Below are positions 1 to 9,635 of a stretch of 64,000 nt of DNA, in pieces. The position numbers and the translations under genes were made by a program. The notes beneath the pieces are model-generated. The model was given only the letters and a program-made list of their open reading frames with translations. It made no database searches and was not told where the DNA came from. How positions within the stretch are numbered: position 1 is the stretch's first letter; every line of letters starts with the position of its first letter. The stretch is from NCBI RefSeq assembly GCF_003572205.1, contig NZ_QXNY01000001.1, forward strand, positions 248,001-312,000, written 5' to 3'. This DNA is from Algihabitans albus (GTDB lineage: Bacteria > Pseudomonadota > Alphaproteobacteria > Kiloniellales > DSM-21159).

Positions 1-816
1 CTCGAACCTCAGGACTTTGTCCTCGCGCCGCTGCCCAACCAGCTCTTCACGCGCGATCCCTCGGCCTGGATCTACGGCGGCGTGACGCTGCATCCCATGT
101 TCTGGCCAGCCCGCCGTCAGGAGACGCTGAACATGGCGGCCATCTACAAGTTCCACCCGATGTTCAAGGACGACGACTTCGCCTTCTGGTGGGGCGACGA
201 CGTGGAGACCGATCACGGTCACGCCCACGTCGAAGGCGGCGACATCCAGCCCTTGGGCAAGGGCGTCGTGCTGATCGGCATGGGCGAACGCACGACCCCG
301 CAGGCCGTCGGGCAGATCGCCCGCAGGCTCTTCGCCAAAGGGGCTGCCGAGCATGTCATCGCCGCGGCCATGCCGAAGGATCGGGCGGCCATGCATCTGG
401 ACACGGTCTTCACCTTCTGCGACCGCGACCTGGTGAACCTCTATCCGGACGTCGTGCAGGCGATCCGGCCCTTTTCTCTGCGCCCCGGGTCCGCCGAAGG
501 CGATCTCTCGGTGGTCGAGGAGAAAAGGGACTTCCCCACCGTCGTGGCCAAGGCGCTCGGGCTCAAGTCGCTGCGCAAGGTGCATACCGGCGGCGATGCC
601 TACGAGGCCGAGCGTGAGCAGTGGGACGACGGCAACAACGTGGTCGCCCTCGAGCCCGGCGTCGTCATGGCTTACGAGCGCAACACCTACACCAACACCC
701 TGCTGCGCAAAGCGGGGGTGGAGGTCGTCACGATCGCCGGCAACGAGTTGGGCCGCGGCCGTGGCGGCGGTCACTGCATGACCTGTCCGATCCTGCGCGA
801 CGCGGTCGATTACTGA
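1..816 (+). CDS. arcA: Arginine deiminase (5' partial)
   Basis: Arginine deiminase hydrolyses L-arginine to citrulline and ammonia, the first step of the ADI pathway. The frame is open from base 1, so roughly the first third of a usual ~410-residue protein lies outside the window. Visible family blocks are [12 protein letters not shown] near the start and the C-terminal [10 protein letters not shown], which carries the catalytic cysteine. The gene ends 44 bases before arcB, in the usual arcABC order. No arcD antiporter or arc regulator is visible; they could lie upstream. The identity is secure; the true start cannot be seen. Confidence 0.95.
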   Translation, partial: LEPQDFVLAPLPNQLFTRDPSAWIYGGVTLHPMFWPARRQETLNMAAIYKFHPMFKDDDFAFWWGDDVETDHGHAHVEGGDIQPLGKGVVLIGMGERTTPQAVGQIARRLFAKGAAEHVIAAAMPKDRAAMHLDTVFTFCDRDLVNLYPDVVQAIRPFSLRPGSAEGDLSVVEEKRDFPTVVAKALGLKSLRKVHTGGDAYEAEREQWDDGNNVVALEPGVVMAYERNTYTNTLLRKAGVEVVTIAGNELGRGRGGGHCMTCPILRDAVDY

Positions 817-860
817 CGCCACCCAACGGTGCATTCACGGCGATAGAGGAGAGGGATTCG

Positions 861-1862
861 ATGGCCTTCAATCTGAAGGGACGCAGCTTCCTCAAGGTTA
901 TCGACTTCAGTCAGCGGGAAATGCGCTTCCTGCTGGACCTCTCGCGCGACCTGAAGCGGGCCAAGTACACCGGTACCGAACAACAGCACCTCAAGGGCAA
1001 GAACATCTGCCTGATCTTCGAAAAGAGCTCGACCCGAACCATGTGCGCCTTCGAGGTTGCCGCCATGGATCAGGGTGCCGGCGTCACCTACCTCGGCCCT
1101 TCCGGCTCGCAGATCGGCTATAAGGAATCGATGAAGGATACGGCGCGCGTGCTGGGCCGCATGTACGACGCCATCGAGTATCGAGGCTTCGCGCAGGAGA
1201 CCGTGGAAGAGCTCTCGGCCTACGCCGGCGTGCCGGTCTTCAACGGTCTGACCGACGAGTTCCATCCGACGCAGATGCTGGCCGACCTGCTGACCATGCG
1301 CGAGCACAGCGACAAGCCGCTGCACGACATCTCCTACGCTTTCGTCGGCGACGCGCGCAGCAATATGGGGCACTCCCTGATGATCGCCGGCTGTCTGATG
1401 GGAATGGACGTCCGCATTGCCGCACCCAAGGCGAACTGGCCGAGCGACGAATTTCTGAAACCGGCGCGAAAGCTGGCGGAGACCTATGCCGCGCGCCTGA
1501 TGCTGACCGAAGATCCTCAGGAGGCGGTCAAGGGCTGCGACTTCATCCACACCGATGTCTGGGTCTCCATGGGCGAGCCGAACGAAGTCTGGCAGGAGCG
1601 GATCAAGCTGCTCACGCCCTACCGGGTCGACAGTGCGCTAATGGCGGCGACCGGCGTCGCCTCGACCAAGTTCATGCACTGCCTGCCGGCCTTCCACAAT
1701 CGTGAGACCAAGGTCGGCGAGGAGATGTTCCAGAAGTTCGGCGTGACCGAGATGGAGGTAACCGAGCAGGTCTTCGAGTCGCCCGCCGGCGTTCAGTTCG
1801 AGCAGGCGGAGAACCGCATGCACACCATCAAGGCGATCCTCGTCGCCACCATCGGGAGCTGA
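861..1862 (+). CDS. arcB: Ornithine carbamoyltransferase, catabolic
   Basis: The enzyme converts citrulline plus phosphate to ornithine and carbamoyl phosphate in the ADI pathway. The predicted protein is 333 residues, normal for the family. The ATG at 861 follows a GAGGAGAGGG ribosome site; the open frame extends further upstream but overlaps arcA. Visible motifs are the carbamoyl-phosphate loop at residues 56-61 (SSTRTM), [10 protein letters not shown] and the ornithine/catalytic HCLPAFH block. The usual loop is STRTR, so the last Arg is Met here (codon 1041-1043). Its place between arcA and arcC argues for the catabolic rather than the biosynthetic role. Confidence 0.95.
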   Translation: MAFNLKGRSFLKVIDFSQREMRFLLDLSRDLKRAKYTGTEQQHLKGKNICLIFEKSSTRTMCAFEVAAMDQGAGVTYLGPSGSQIGYKESMKDTARVLGRMYDAIEYRGFAQETVEELSAYAGVPVFNGLTDEFHPTQMLADLLTMREHSDKPLHDISYAFVGDARSNMGHSLMIAGCLMGMDVRIAAPKANWPSDEFLKPARKLAETYAARLMLTEDPQEAVKGCDFIHTDVWVSMGEPNEVWQERIKLLTPYRVDSALMAATGVASTKFMHCLPAFHNRETKVGEEMFQKFGVTEMEVTEQVFESPAGVQFEQAENRMHTIKAILVATIGS

Positions 1863-1865
1863 AGC

Positions 1866-2801
1866 ATGCGCATTGTCGTCGCCCTCGGCGGCAACGCCCT
1901 GCTGCGCCGCGGTGAAGCGCTGACGGCGGAGAACCAGCGCGCGAACGTCCGAACCGCGGCGGAAGCGCTGGCTCCGATTGCCCGGGACCACCAGCTTGTG
2001 GTCTCCCACGGAAATGGACCGCAGGTCGGCCTTCTGGCCTTGCAGGGCGCCGCCTACAAACCCGAAGAGACTTACCCGCTGGATGTCCTCGGTGCCGAGA
2101 CCGAAGGCATGATCGGCTACATGATCGAACAGGAGATGGGGAACCTCCTGCCCGTCGAGACGCCCTTTGCCACGATCCTGACCATGATCGAGGTCGACCC
2201 GGCGGACCCGGCCTTCGAGGATCCGACGAAGTTCATCGGCCCGGTCTACGAGGAGACCGAGGCCCGCCGCCTGGCGGCCGAGAAGAGCTGGTCGATCAAG
2301 CCGGACGGGGACAAGTGGCGGCGCGTCGTGCCCTCGCCACTGCCCAAGCGGATCTTCGAGATCCGCCCGATCACCTGGCTGTTGGAGCGCGACACCGTCG
2401 TGATTTGCGCCGGCGGTGGCGGCATTCCCACGATCTACGGCGCGGACCGCAAGCTGCAGGGCGTCGAAGCCGTGATCGACAAGGATTTCGCCAGCGAACT
2501 GCTGGCCCGCGACCTGGAGGCTGATCTCTTCGTCATGGCGACCGATGCGGACGCCGTCTACCTCGACTGGGGCAGCCCCGAAGCCAAGGCGTTCAAGCGG
2601 GCAGCGCCCGAAGCGCTTCGTCGCTACGACTTTCCTGCGGGATCCATGGGACCGAAGGTGGAGGCGGCCTGCCAATTCACGGAACGAACCGGCAGGACGG
2701 CGGCGATCGGTGCGTTGGCCGACCTGCCGGACATCATAGCCGGCGTAGCGGGAACGACGGTCGCTGCGGAGACGAAGGAGACCGTCTGGCACGGGCAGTA
2801 A
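1866..2801 (+). CDS. arcC: Carbamate kinase
   Basis: Carbamate kinase transfers the phosphate of carbamoyl phosphate to ADP, giving ATP, ammonia and CO2; it is the energy-yielding last step of the ADI pathway. The 311-residue protein begins with the amino-acid-kinase loop [10 protein letters not shown]. It contains SHGNGPQVG and CAGGGGIP, and the nucleotide-binding region [10 protein letters not shown] near residue 225. It starts 3 bases after the arcB stop, so the two are translationally linked. Length and motifs match the family throughout. Confidence 0.96.
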   Translation: MRIVVALGGNALLRRGEALTAENQRANVRTAAEALAPIARDHQLVVSHGNGPQVGLLALQGAAYKPEETYPLDVLGAETEGMIGYMIEQEMGNLLPVETPFATILTMIEVDPADPAFEDPTKFIGPVYEETEARRLAAEKSWSIKPDGDKWRRVVPSPLPKRIFEIRPITWLLERDTVVICAGGGGIPTIYGADRKLQGVEAVIDKDFASELLARDLEADLFVMATDADAVYLDWGSPEAKAFKRAAPEALRRYDFPAGSMGPKVEAACQFTERTGRTAAIGALADLPDIIAGVAGTTVAAETKETVWHGQ

Positions 2802-2903
2802 GACGCGCGGAGGCGCGTGAAGTGATCAGCCGACGGACCGAGCGAAAGGGGCTTTCGATCATCCGACGCTGTCTCACCTGACAGAAAAGAGGAGACGGAG
2901 ACG

Positions 2904-4247
2904 ATGACCAGGAGACTCTCGGCGCGGACGACCGCGCTTTGCGGCGCGCTCACGCTCGCCTGTCTGCTTCAGACCGGACCGGCCGGCGCCCAGACGGCGA
3001 CGGACGAGCGGGTGGATGCCTTGGAACGCCAACTCGACCAGGTCCTGCAGCAATTGCAGACACTCCAGCGAGCGCTAGAGGACACGCGGGCCGAGGCACA
3101 AAAAGCCCAGGATACGGCCCAAACGGCTCGGGAGCAGGCCGAGGATGTCAAGCAGGTGCAGGACACGGCAGACGCAAGGCGTGCCGACGGTGAGCCGCTC
3201 GTCACCTCCGGCGAGCCGCGTGTGAAACTCAGCATCTCCGGCCAGGTCAATCGCGCCGTCAACCTGGTCAACGACGGCGACGGCAGCGATGCCTTTTTCG
3301 TCGACAACGACACCTCCAACTCCCGCATCCGTTTCGAAGGCACCGGCGACCTGGGCGAAGGCACGACCCTGGGCACCAGGATCGAGCTGGCCATCTCGCC
3401 CAACAACTCCTTCGACGTCAGCCAGGACAACGAGGAGTCCAACGACTTCTTCGACCAGCGCAAGGTCGAGATCTTCGCGCGCAACGACAGCTACGGCCAA
3501 CTGTCCTTCGGCAAGGGCAACATGGCCTCCGAGGACACCGCCGAGTACGACCTCTCGCTGGTGGCCGGCCCGATCATGTACTCCGGCGTGTCCGACATCG
3601 TCGGTGGCCTGCAATTCACCGACGGCAGCGATCTGACGGGCATCACTCTCGGCGATGCCTTCTTCAACTTCGACGGGAACGGGCGGCGCGACCGCGTGCT
3701 TTACGATTCGCCGGTGTTCGGCACCGGCCTGCAGGTCTCCGGCGCCGCGGGGGCCGGCGACCGTTACGATCTGGCGGTGACCTGGGGCGGCGACTACGGC
3801 GACTGGAGCGGTGTCGAGATCGGCGATTTCCTGACCCTCGCCGCCCTCGCCGTTTCGGATCCAAACATCGACGACGTCGACTATCGACTCAGCGGATCGG
3901 GCTCCATCCTGCACCTGCCGACCGGCCTCAGTCTAACCCTCTCGGGAGGCATGGATCAAACCGACGGCGGCGACAATCCCTACAATCTCTACGGCAAACT
4001 GGGATGGGACACCGAGTTCTTCGATTTCGGCCAAACCGGGTTCGGTCTCGACTTCACTCATGGCGAAAACGTCTGCGGCCAGTGCGACGACGGCCGGTCC
4101 GTCGGTCTCGCCGCCGTACAGCTTGTCGAGGACTGGGGGTTGGAGTTCTACTCGCAATACCGCTGGTTCACCTTGGACACGGACTCAGGAGCGCCGGAGA
4201 CCGAGGACCTCCATGTCTTCACCTTCGGCAGCCGGGCGAAGTTCTGA
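2904..4247 (+). CDS. Outer-membrane porin with periplasmic coiled coil
   Basis: This is a predicted outer-membrane beta-barrel of 447 residues. A Sec signal peptide covers residues 1-30 (ending GPAGAQT). A Gln/Glu/Ala-rich coiled-coil stretch at about 33-80 is followed by a Gram-negative porin-type barrel with alternating hydrophobic strands (for example residues in GQVNRAVNLVNDG) and a C-terminal Phe (SRAKF), as expected for Bam-dependent insertion. An N-terminal coiled coil before a barrel suggests trimerisation or peptidoglycan contact. The start ATG follows AAGAGGAGACGG. Substrate specificity cannot be read. Placement after arcC could mean arginine-pathway solute entry, but there is a 102-base gap, so co-transcription is not certain. 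Confidence 0.8.
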   Translation: MTRRLSARTTALCGALTLACLLQTGPAGAQTATDERVDALERQLDQVLQQLQTLQRALEDTRAEAQKAQDTAQTAREQAEDVKQVQDTADARRADGEPLVTSGEPRVKLSISGQVNRAVNLVNDGDGSDAFFVDNDTSNSRIRFEGTGDLGEGTTLGTRIELAISPNNSFDVSQDNEESNDFFDQRKVEIFARNDSYGQLSFGKGNMASEDTAEYDLSLVAGPIMYSGVSDIVGGLQFTDGSDLTGITLGDAFFNFDGNGRRDRVLYDSPVFGTGLQVSGAAGAGDRYDLAVTWGGDYGDWSGVEIGDFLTLAALAVSDPNIDDVDYRLSGSGSILHLPTGLSLTLSGGMDQTDGGDNPYNLYGKLGWDTEFFDFGQTGFGLDFTHGENVCGQCDDGRSVGLAAVQLVEDWGLEFYSQYRWFTLDTDSGAPETEDLHVFTFGSRAKF

Positions 4248-4483
4248 TGGACAGATCCCCCTTTGTCCTGACGGCGCTGCTAACCTGCCTCGCGAGCGCG
4301 GGCTGCGGCGGCATCGAGATGACGCCCGGCGATCAGGTCCGGAACGCGCGGGAGATTCCTCCAGGGCCGGGCCTTCTAAGCGGCCGCGACGGCGAGTTCG
4401 TGATCTTTCGGGTCGATCCGGGGGAGGAGCCTCGAGAGCAAGCGCCGCGAGAACCGCAGCCGGAGGACACCGCACCCCGGTGA
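4247..4483 (+). CDS. Small predicted lipoprotein
   Basis: A 78-residue protein whose ATG overlaps the stop codon of the porin (ATGA-type junction), which indicates translational coupling. The N-terminus MDRSPFVLTALLTCLASAGC has a signal peptide with a lipobox (SAGC), so the mature protein would start at Cys20 and be membrane-anchored. The remainder is polar and Pro/Glu-rich with no recognised domain. A role beside the porin in the envelope is inference only. The open frame runs upstream into the porin gene; the start at 4247 is chosen because it alone gives a signal peptide. Confidence 0.6.
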   Translation: MDRSPFVLTALLTCLASAGCGGIEMTPGDQVRNAREIPPGPGLLSGRDGEFVIFRVDPGEEPREQAPREPQPEDTAPR

Positions 4484-4564
4484 AGCCACCGAAGTCCGAT
4501 GGTTGGGCCTCCGGCGGCCTGGGATCCAATCGACGCTCACCCCCCGGCGAAGATCTGCGACAAA

Positions 4565-4577
4565 CGTTACTGTAACG
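4565..4577. promoter_or_regulatory. Operator-like palindrome before V-ATPase operon
   Basis: CGTTAC-T-GTAACG is a perfect 6-bp inverted repeat. It lies inside a longer near-palindrome at 4562-4581 (AAA...TTT flanks with a one-base offset). It sits about 97 bases upstream of the first V-ATPase gene, in a 190-base gap. The form is typical of a TetR-family operator, but no regulator gene is adjacent. Binding is inferred, not shown. Confidence 0.45.
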
Positions 4578-4673
4578 GTTTGAGCACTGGTACTCTTCAA
4601 CCGTCTAGAGTACAGCGCCCAGGGAGGGCGATGCGAAAACGCAGCCGCGCACCGTGCAGCTGGAAAGGAGGCC

Positions 4674-6101
4674 ATGGTTCTCAATCTGGTTCGTTACTCC
4701 CGGATCCTCGAGATCGTTGGGGATATCCTGAAAGTCAGGGTGCCCGAAGCCGGCGACGGTAAAGGGGCGACGGTCCGCTTCGGCGATCTGGCGGTGCTGG
4801 AGCAGGACGAGGGGCATCGGTCCCTGGCCCAGGTTATCCATATCGACCGGGAGGTCGTCTCGCTGCAGATCTTCACCGGAACGAAGGGCATTTCGACGGA
4901 CTCCTCCGTGACGTTCCTGGGTCATCCGATGCAGGTGACCTACTCGCCCAACATCCTCGGCCGTGTGTTCGACGGAACGGGCGCACCGATCGACGGCGGG
5001 CCGGACCTCGCGATGGATGCCAAGGTCGAGATCGGCGGCCCCTCGGTGAATCCCTGCGAGCGCATCGTGCCGAAGCGGATGATCCGCACGGACGTCCCCA
5101 TGATCGACGTCTTCAACACCTTGGTCGAAAGCCAGAAGATTCCGATCTTCTCGGTCTCCGGAGAGCCCTTCAATCCCTTCCTGGCGCGGATCGGAATCCA
5201 GGCGGATGCCGACATCGTGGTCTTCGGCGGGCTGGGCCTGATCTTCGACGACTACTACACCTTCCGGAAGGCCTTCGAGGATGCCGGCGTCTTTTCGCGC
5301 ACGGTCATGTTCATCAACCAGGCCTCGGATCCCATCGTCGAACGGCTGCTGATACCGGATATGGCGCTGGCGGTCGCCGAGCGTTTCGCGGTGGAGGAGG
5401 GCAAGCGCGTTCTGGTGCTGCTGACCGACATGACGGCCTATGCCGACGCCCTGAAGGAAGTCGGCATCTCCATGGAGCGGGTGCCCTCCAACCGCGGCTA
5501 CATGGGGGACCTCTACTCGCAGCTTGCGCGCCGCTACGAGAAAGCCTGCGACTACGCCAAGGGCGGATCGGTCACCATCCTGACCGTCACCACGATGCCC
5601 GGCGGCGACGTTACCCACCCCGTGCCGGATAACACGGGCTACATCACCGAGGGGCAATTCTATCTCCACGACGGCGTGCTCGATCCCTTCGGGTCGCTCT
5701 CGCGGCTGAAGCAGAACGTCATCGGCAAGGTGACGCGCGAGGATCACGGGCAGATCATGAACACCATGATCCGCTTCTACTCCGGCGCCCGCGACGCGCA
5801 GCAGAAACAGGCCATGGCCTTCGACCTGTCGGACTTCGACCACAAGCTCCTGAAGTTCGGCGATCTCTTCCGCGAGCGCTTCATGGACATCGAGGTCTCG
5901 CTGCCGCTCGAAGCGGCCCTGGATCTGTGCTGGGCGACTCTCGCCGCCTGCTTCCGGCCGGAAGAGCTGCTGATGAAGCAGGAGCTGATCGAGAAGTACT
6001 TCCCGAAGGACCGGCCGCCGGAGGTGGAGCCCCCGACAACGTCGGCCGGTGAGGCGGAGCTAGCGGAGCTGGAGCGCCATGGCGAGACTGCAGCTCAATA
6101 A
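4674..6101 (+). CDS. atpB: V/A-type ATPase subunit B
   Basis: This is the regulatory, non-catalytic nucleotide-binding subunit of the V1/A1 head. The 475-residue protein has the N-terminal barrel, then [15 protein letters not shown] (about residues 160-174) in place of a Walker A loop, as expected for B rather than [19 protein letters not shown] and the C-terminal helical region follow. A strong ribosome site (AAAGGAGG) precedes the ATG. It is the first gene of a tightly packed seven-gene operon. In other bacteria with DUF2764-type operons B follows A; here B opens the operon and A closes it. Confidence 0.95.
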   Translation: MVLNLVRYSRILEIVGDILKVRVPEAGDGKGATVRFGDLAVLEQDEGHRSLAQVIHIDREVVSLQIFTGTKGISTDSSVTFLGHPMQVTYSPNILGRVFDGTGAPIDGGPDLAMDAKVEIGGPSVNPCERIVPKRMIRTDVPMIDVFNTLVESQKIPIFSVSGEPFNPFLARIGIQADADIVVFGGLGLIFDDYYTFRKAFEDAGVFSRTVMFINQASDPIVERLLIPDMALAVAERFAVEEGKRVLVLLTDMTAYADALKEVGISMERVPSNRGYMGDLYSQLARRYEKACDYAKGGSVTILTVTTMPGGDVTHPVPDNTGYITEGQFYLHDGVLDPFGSLSRLKQNVIGKVTREDHGQIMNTMIRFYSGARDAQQKQAMAFDLSDFDHKLLKFGDLFRERFMDIEVSLPLEAALDLCWATLAACFRPEELLMKQELIEKYFPKDRPPEVEPPTTSAGEAELAELERHGETAAQ

Positions 6102-6684
6102 GTCCTCTCTGGCGCGCGAGGCGCGGAGCCTGCGGACCTACGAACGCTTTCTGCCGTCGCTCGACCTCAAGCGTCAGCAACTGATGGCGGAGCGGGCCAA
6201 AGCCGCCAAAACCCTGGCCGAAACAGGTGGTGAGATCGCCCGCTTCGGGCAGGAGGTCGGACAGCGGCTGCCGATGCTGGCCAACCTGAACGTGGATCTG
6301 ACCGGGTTGGCGACGGTCACGGACGTCGTTGTCGAGATGGAGAACCTGGTCGGGACGCGTCTGCCGCGGTTGGAGCGGATCGAAGTAAGGATCAGACCCT
6401 ACGCGCTGCTGTCCAAGCCCCATTGGGTCGATACCGCCGCCGTCCTGTTGCGCGACATGCTGGAACTGCGCATCCGCCTGCAGGTGGAGCAGCGTCGCGT
6501 AGCTTTGCTGGACGAGGCGGTGAAGACCATCACGCAGCGCGTCAATCTCTTCGATAAGGTTCTAATCCCCAGGACCAAGGCGAACATCAAGCGGATCCGC
6601 GTCTACCTTTCGGACGAGCAGATGGCGGCCGTCGTTCGCTCCAAAATTTCCAAGCGCAAGCATGCGGCGGCGGGCGTTCCATGA
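6079..6684 (+). CDS. atpD: V/A-type ATPase subunit D (central stalk)
   Basis: Subunit D is the coiled-coil rotor shaft that turns inside the A3B3 head. The 201-residue protein is largely helical, with an N-terminal basic stretch and a long helix ([20 protein letters not shown]). The C-terminal helix contains [20 protein letters not shown], the best-conserved segment of the family. It overlaps the end of the B gene by 23 bases and its TGA overlaps the ATG of subunit I, so expression is coupled. Length is typical. Confidence 0.93.
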   Translation: MARLQLNKSSLAREARSLRTYERFLPSLDLKRQQLMAERAKAAKTLAETGGEIARFGQEVGQRLPMLANLNVDLTGLATVTDVVVEMENLVGTRLPRLERIEVRIRPYALLSKPHWVDTAAVLLRDMLELRIRLQVEQRRVALLDEAVKTITQRVNLFDKVLIPRTKANIKRIRVYLSDEQMAAVVRSKISKRKHAAAGVP

Positions 6685-8477
6685 GCATCGCTCGCCTGAA
6701 GAAAGTCAGCCTCTGCGGCCTGCTGAAGGAAAAGCAGGCGGTGCTCGAGGCTCTGCAAAGCCTGGGCTGTATGCACCTGCTTCCCTTGCGCCCCCCGCCG
6801 CCGGAGGTCGAAAACATCGCCTCGCCGCGGGCCGAGGGCGCCTACAAGGCCTTGCGCTTTCTTAGCGATGTGCCGGTGAAGCGCCGGCAGATCGTCCGCG
6901 ATCCGGGCTTCGACGTCGACCGGCTGGTCGGCGAGGCGCTCGACCTGCAGCAGCAGCTTCGCAACGCGACCGACCGCCGCGACTTCCTGGTTCATCGGAT
7001 CGCCGCGGTCGAGCCCTGGGGCGACCTGATCTTTCCTCCGCACGAAGCGTTGTCGGGCTACAGACTGTGGTTCTACATTCTGCCGCTCGGCGACCTCGGG
7101 GCGCTCGAGTCCGTCGAACTGCCCTGGCAGATCCTGCGCAAGGATCACCGCGTCGCCTATGTCGTTCTGATTTCGCCGGACGAGCCCGAGAGCAATCTGC
7201 TCCCGGTCCCCCGTACCCATACCGGCGCACTGCCGCTGGCCGAGCTGCGCGCTCAACTCGAAGACGTCGAGGTCGCCGTCGAAGACCTGGTCGCGCGGCG
7301 CCAGGCGCTCACCCGCTACATCTATCTTCTGAGCGTCAATCTCGCCGAGGCGGAGAACCGGGCGTCCCTCACCCATGCCGAACAGCAAACCCGCGACGAC
7401 GACGCGGTGGTGGCGGTCCAGGGCTGGGTACCGGTCGATGCCGTTGCCGCCGTCGAGGCCTATGCCAAGGACGCGAAACTCGCCTGCCTGATCGAGGAAC
7501 CAGGCCCGAAGGACGCTCCCCCGACCCTGATCGAACAGCCCGAAGACCTGAGTGCCGGAGTCGACCTGACGCTCTTCTACCAGGTGCCGAACTACCGCGC
7601 CTGGGACCCCACGCTGCTGCTCGTCGGGTCTTTCTCCCTGTTTTTCGCGATGATCCTGGCGGATGCGGGCTACGGACTACTGCTGCTCGCGGGCCTCGCT
7701 GCTTTTTGGGGACGGCTGTCCCGCAGCCCCAAGGGCCGCGCCTATCGGCGCCTCGGCCTGTCTCTCTTCGGCTGTACGGTCGTCTACGGCGTTCTGGTCG
7801 GCAGTTACTTCGGCCTCTCGCCGCCAGCCGGTTCGCTTCCGGAGCGCCTGCACATTCTGAGCGTGGACGACTTCGAAACCATGATGAGGTTGTCCATCGT
7901 CATCGGGGTTCTGCATATCGTTCTGGCCAACGCGATCATGGCTTATGTCTTGAGGACGCGCCTCGTGGCTTTGTCGAAACTGGGCTGGATTGCCGGACTC
8001 TGCGGCGGTCTTCTGCTCTGGCTGGCGGAACCTGGCAGCATCTGGGAAACCGTCAGTCATACGCTTCTTGCCGGCGGCCTCTTCGCCGTCTTCCTGTTCT
8101 CCAGCGAACGCCCCGCCAGAACGGCGAAGGATCATCTGGGCCGCCTGCTCGACGGACTGAAGGGGTTGACGGGTGTGATGGGGGCCTTCGGCGACGTACT
8201 GAGTTACATGCGGCTCTTCGCGCTCGGTCTTGCGAGCGCTTCCCTGGCCGTGACCTTCAACGACCTCGCGCGCGGAGTTCATGAGGCCCTACCCGGTGTC
8301 GGGCTGCTCCTCGCCATTTTGCTGCTCCTCGTCGGCCACACGCTCAATCTCGGCCTGTCGCTCATGAGCGGCGTGGTGCATGGGCTGCGGCTCAACTTCA
8401 TCGAGTTCTACAAGTGGGGCCTGCCGGAAGAAGGCGAGTCCTTCCGAAAATTCGCCCGAAAGGAGGTGAAGCCGTGA
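6681..8477 (+). CDS. atpI: V/A-type ATPase subunit I (membrane stator)
   Basis: Subunit I forms the ion half-channels and anchors the stator. The 598-residue protein has a cytosolic N-terminal half (1 to about 310, with coiled coil) and a membrane half with about seven or eight hydrophobic helices from residue 315 on. Near the end HGLRLNFIEFYKWG carries the conserved Arg that faces the rotor carboxylate. The start overlaps the D gene stop by four bases. The protein is somewhat shorter than archaeal or eukaryotic homologues, as is usual for bacterial forms. Confidence 0.93.
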   Translation: MSIARLKKVSLCGLLKEKQAVLEALQSLGCMHLLPLRPPPPEVENIASPRAEGAYKALRFLSDVPVKRRQIVRDPGFDVDRLVGEALDLQQQLRNATDRRDFLVHRIAAVEPWGDLIFPPHEALSGYRLWFYILPLGDLGALESVELPWQILRKDHRVAYVVLISPDEPESNLLPVPRTHTGALPLAELRAQLEDVEVAVEDLVARRQALTRYIYLLSVNLAEAENRASLTHAEQQTRDDDAVVAVQGWVPVDAVAAVEAYAKDAKLACLIEEPGPKDAPPTLIEQPEDLSAGVDLTLFYQVPNYRAWDPTLLLVGSFSLFFAMILADAGYGLLLLAGLAAFWGRLSRSPKGRAYRRLGLSLFGCTVVYGVLVGSYFGLSPPAGSLPERLHILSVDDFETMMRLSIVIGVLHIVLANAIMAYVLRTRLVALSKLGWIAGLCGGLLLWLAEPGSIWETVSHTLLAGGLFAVFLFSSERPARTAKDHLGRLLDGLKGLTGVMGAFGDVLSYMRLFALGLASASLAVTFNDLARGVHEALPGVGLLLAILLLLVGHTLNLGLSLMSGVVHGLRLNFIEFYKWGLPEEGESFRKFARKEVKP

Positions 8478-8929
8478 ATGAGTTCGTGCTCGCGCTTGGC
8501 TGGTCCGGCATCTATGCACCAATGGCGATTGGCGCCATCGGCAGCGCGATCGGCTGTGGTATCGCCGGGCAAGCGGGGATCGGCGCGATGCTGGAGACCG
8601 AGAGCGGCTACGGCCGCTACATCGGCATCTCCGCCTTTCCCTCGACCTTCGTGATCTACGGGATCGTCGTGATGTTCACTCTGGACCGCACGGTCACGCC
8701 CGAGAATGCGGGTGGACTGTTCGGTATCGGCGTTTTCGCGGCGGCAGCCTTCCTCTACTGCGGCATCTGGCAGGGCCGCGCCTGCGCTTCGGCCATCAAT
8801 GCAGCGAAGGAGAAACCGGAGATCTTCGGCCTCTCGCTTGCCCCGGCCGCGATCATCGAAGGCTTTGCCGTCTTCGCCTTCGTTTTCGCGCTGGTCATCA
8901 GCGCCGGCATTCCGGGGGCTGGCCAATGA
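8474..8929 (+). CDS. atpK: V/A-type ATPase subunit K (rotor ring)
   Basis: The membrane rotor ring subunit, 151 residues from a GTG start at 8474. The start is chosen because AGGAGGTGAAGCC precedes it and GTGA overlaps the subunit I stop. Four hydrophobic helices form two fused hairpins, as in Enterococcus NtpK. The ion-binding carboxylate is Glu129 in helix 4 (AAIIEGFAVF); Gln100 (GIWQGR) and Thr58 also match NtpK ligands. The NtpK Gln65 position is Phe59 here. The first hairpin lacks a carboxylate, as expected for this duplicated form. Confidence 0.93.
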   Translation: MNEFVLALGWSGIYAPMAIGAIGSAIGCGIAGQAGIGAMLETESGYGRYIGISAFPSTFVIYGIVVMFTLDRTVTPENAGGLFGIGVFAAAAFLYCGIWQGRACASAINAAKEKPEIFGLSLAPAAIIEGFAVFAFVFALVISAGIPGAGQ

Positions 8930-9621
8930 CCCGCCGCGACATCGGCGAAACCGAGTCCTCCAGCGGGGTCGACGCTCTGATCGCACGGCTGCGCGAAGAA
9001 GGCGTGTCCGCCGGCCGCAACCGAGCGGCGGAGATCGTCTCTGAGGCGCAGCGCCAGGCGAAGCAGATTCTCGACAAGGCGCACGCCGAAGCACGAGACC
9101 GTCTGGAAACGGCGCGTCGGGAGGCCGACGCCTATCGCGCGGCCGGAGAAGAGGCGTTGAAGACGGCGATCCGCGACACGATTCTCAGTATGAAGGCCGA
9201 CCTGATGGAGCGCTTCAGCAGCGATGTGAGGCGCTTGACGTCGCAGCAGCTTGCGGAGCCGGAGATTCTGCGGAAGATGATTCTGGAAATCGCCGGTCGC
9301 GTGCGGGACGAAGCCGGAGTCGCCGACCGGGACGAGCTGGAGGTTGTCCTCCCGGACGCGGCCATAGGCCTGGAGGAGCTGCGCAACAATCCGGAGGAAC
9401 TCGGCAAGGGCCGCCTGACGAAACTCGTTCTCGGCCTGACCGGCGAGATGCTGCGCGACGGCGTGACCTTTTCGGCCTCGGAGGAGTCCGCCGCCGGCAT
9501 CCAGGTCAAGGTAGAGGGCAAGGACGTGACCCTCGACCTGACCGACGAAGCCGTCGCGGATCTGTTGCTGCAGCATCTTCAGCCACGGTTCCGCGCCGTC
9601 CTCGAAGGCATCGTGAAATAG
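8926..9621 (+). CDS. atpE: V/A-type ATPase subunit E (peripheral stalk)
   Basis: This is a peripheral stalk subunit holding the head to subunit I. The 231-residue protein has a long charged N-terminal coiled coil (about 20-110, rich in Ala/Arg/Glu, e.g. EIVSEAQRQAKQILDKAHAE) and a globular C-terminal domain. The start overlaps the K stop by four bases (ATGA). No separate G/H stalk gene is visible in the operon, so either it is elsewhere or the E dimer partner is absent in this type. Confidence 0.88.
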   Translation: MTRRDIGETESSSGVDALIARLREEGVSAGRNRAAEIVSEAQRQAKQILDKAHAEARDRLETARREADAYRAAGEEALKTAIRDTILSMKADLMERFSSDVRRLTSQQLAEPEILRKMILEIAGRVRDEAGVADRDELEVVLPDAAIGLEELRNNPEELGKGRLTKLVLGLTGEMLRDGVTFSASEESAAGIQVKVEGKDVTLDLTDEAVADLLLQHLQPRFRAVLEGIVK

Positions 9622-9635
9622 TCAGGCTGACCCCG

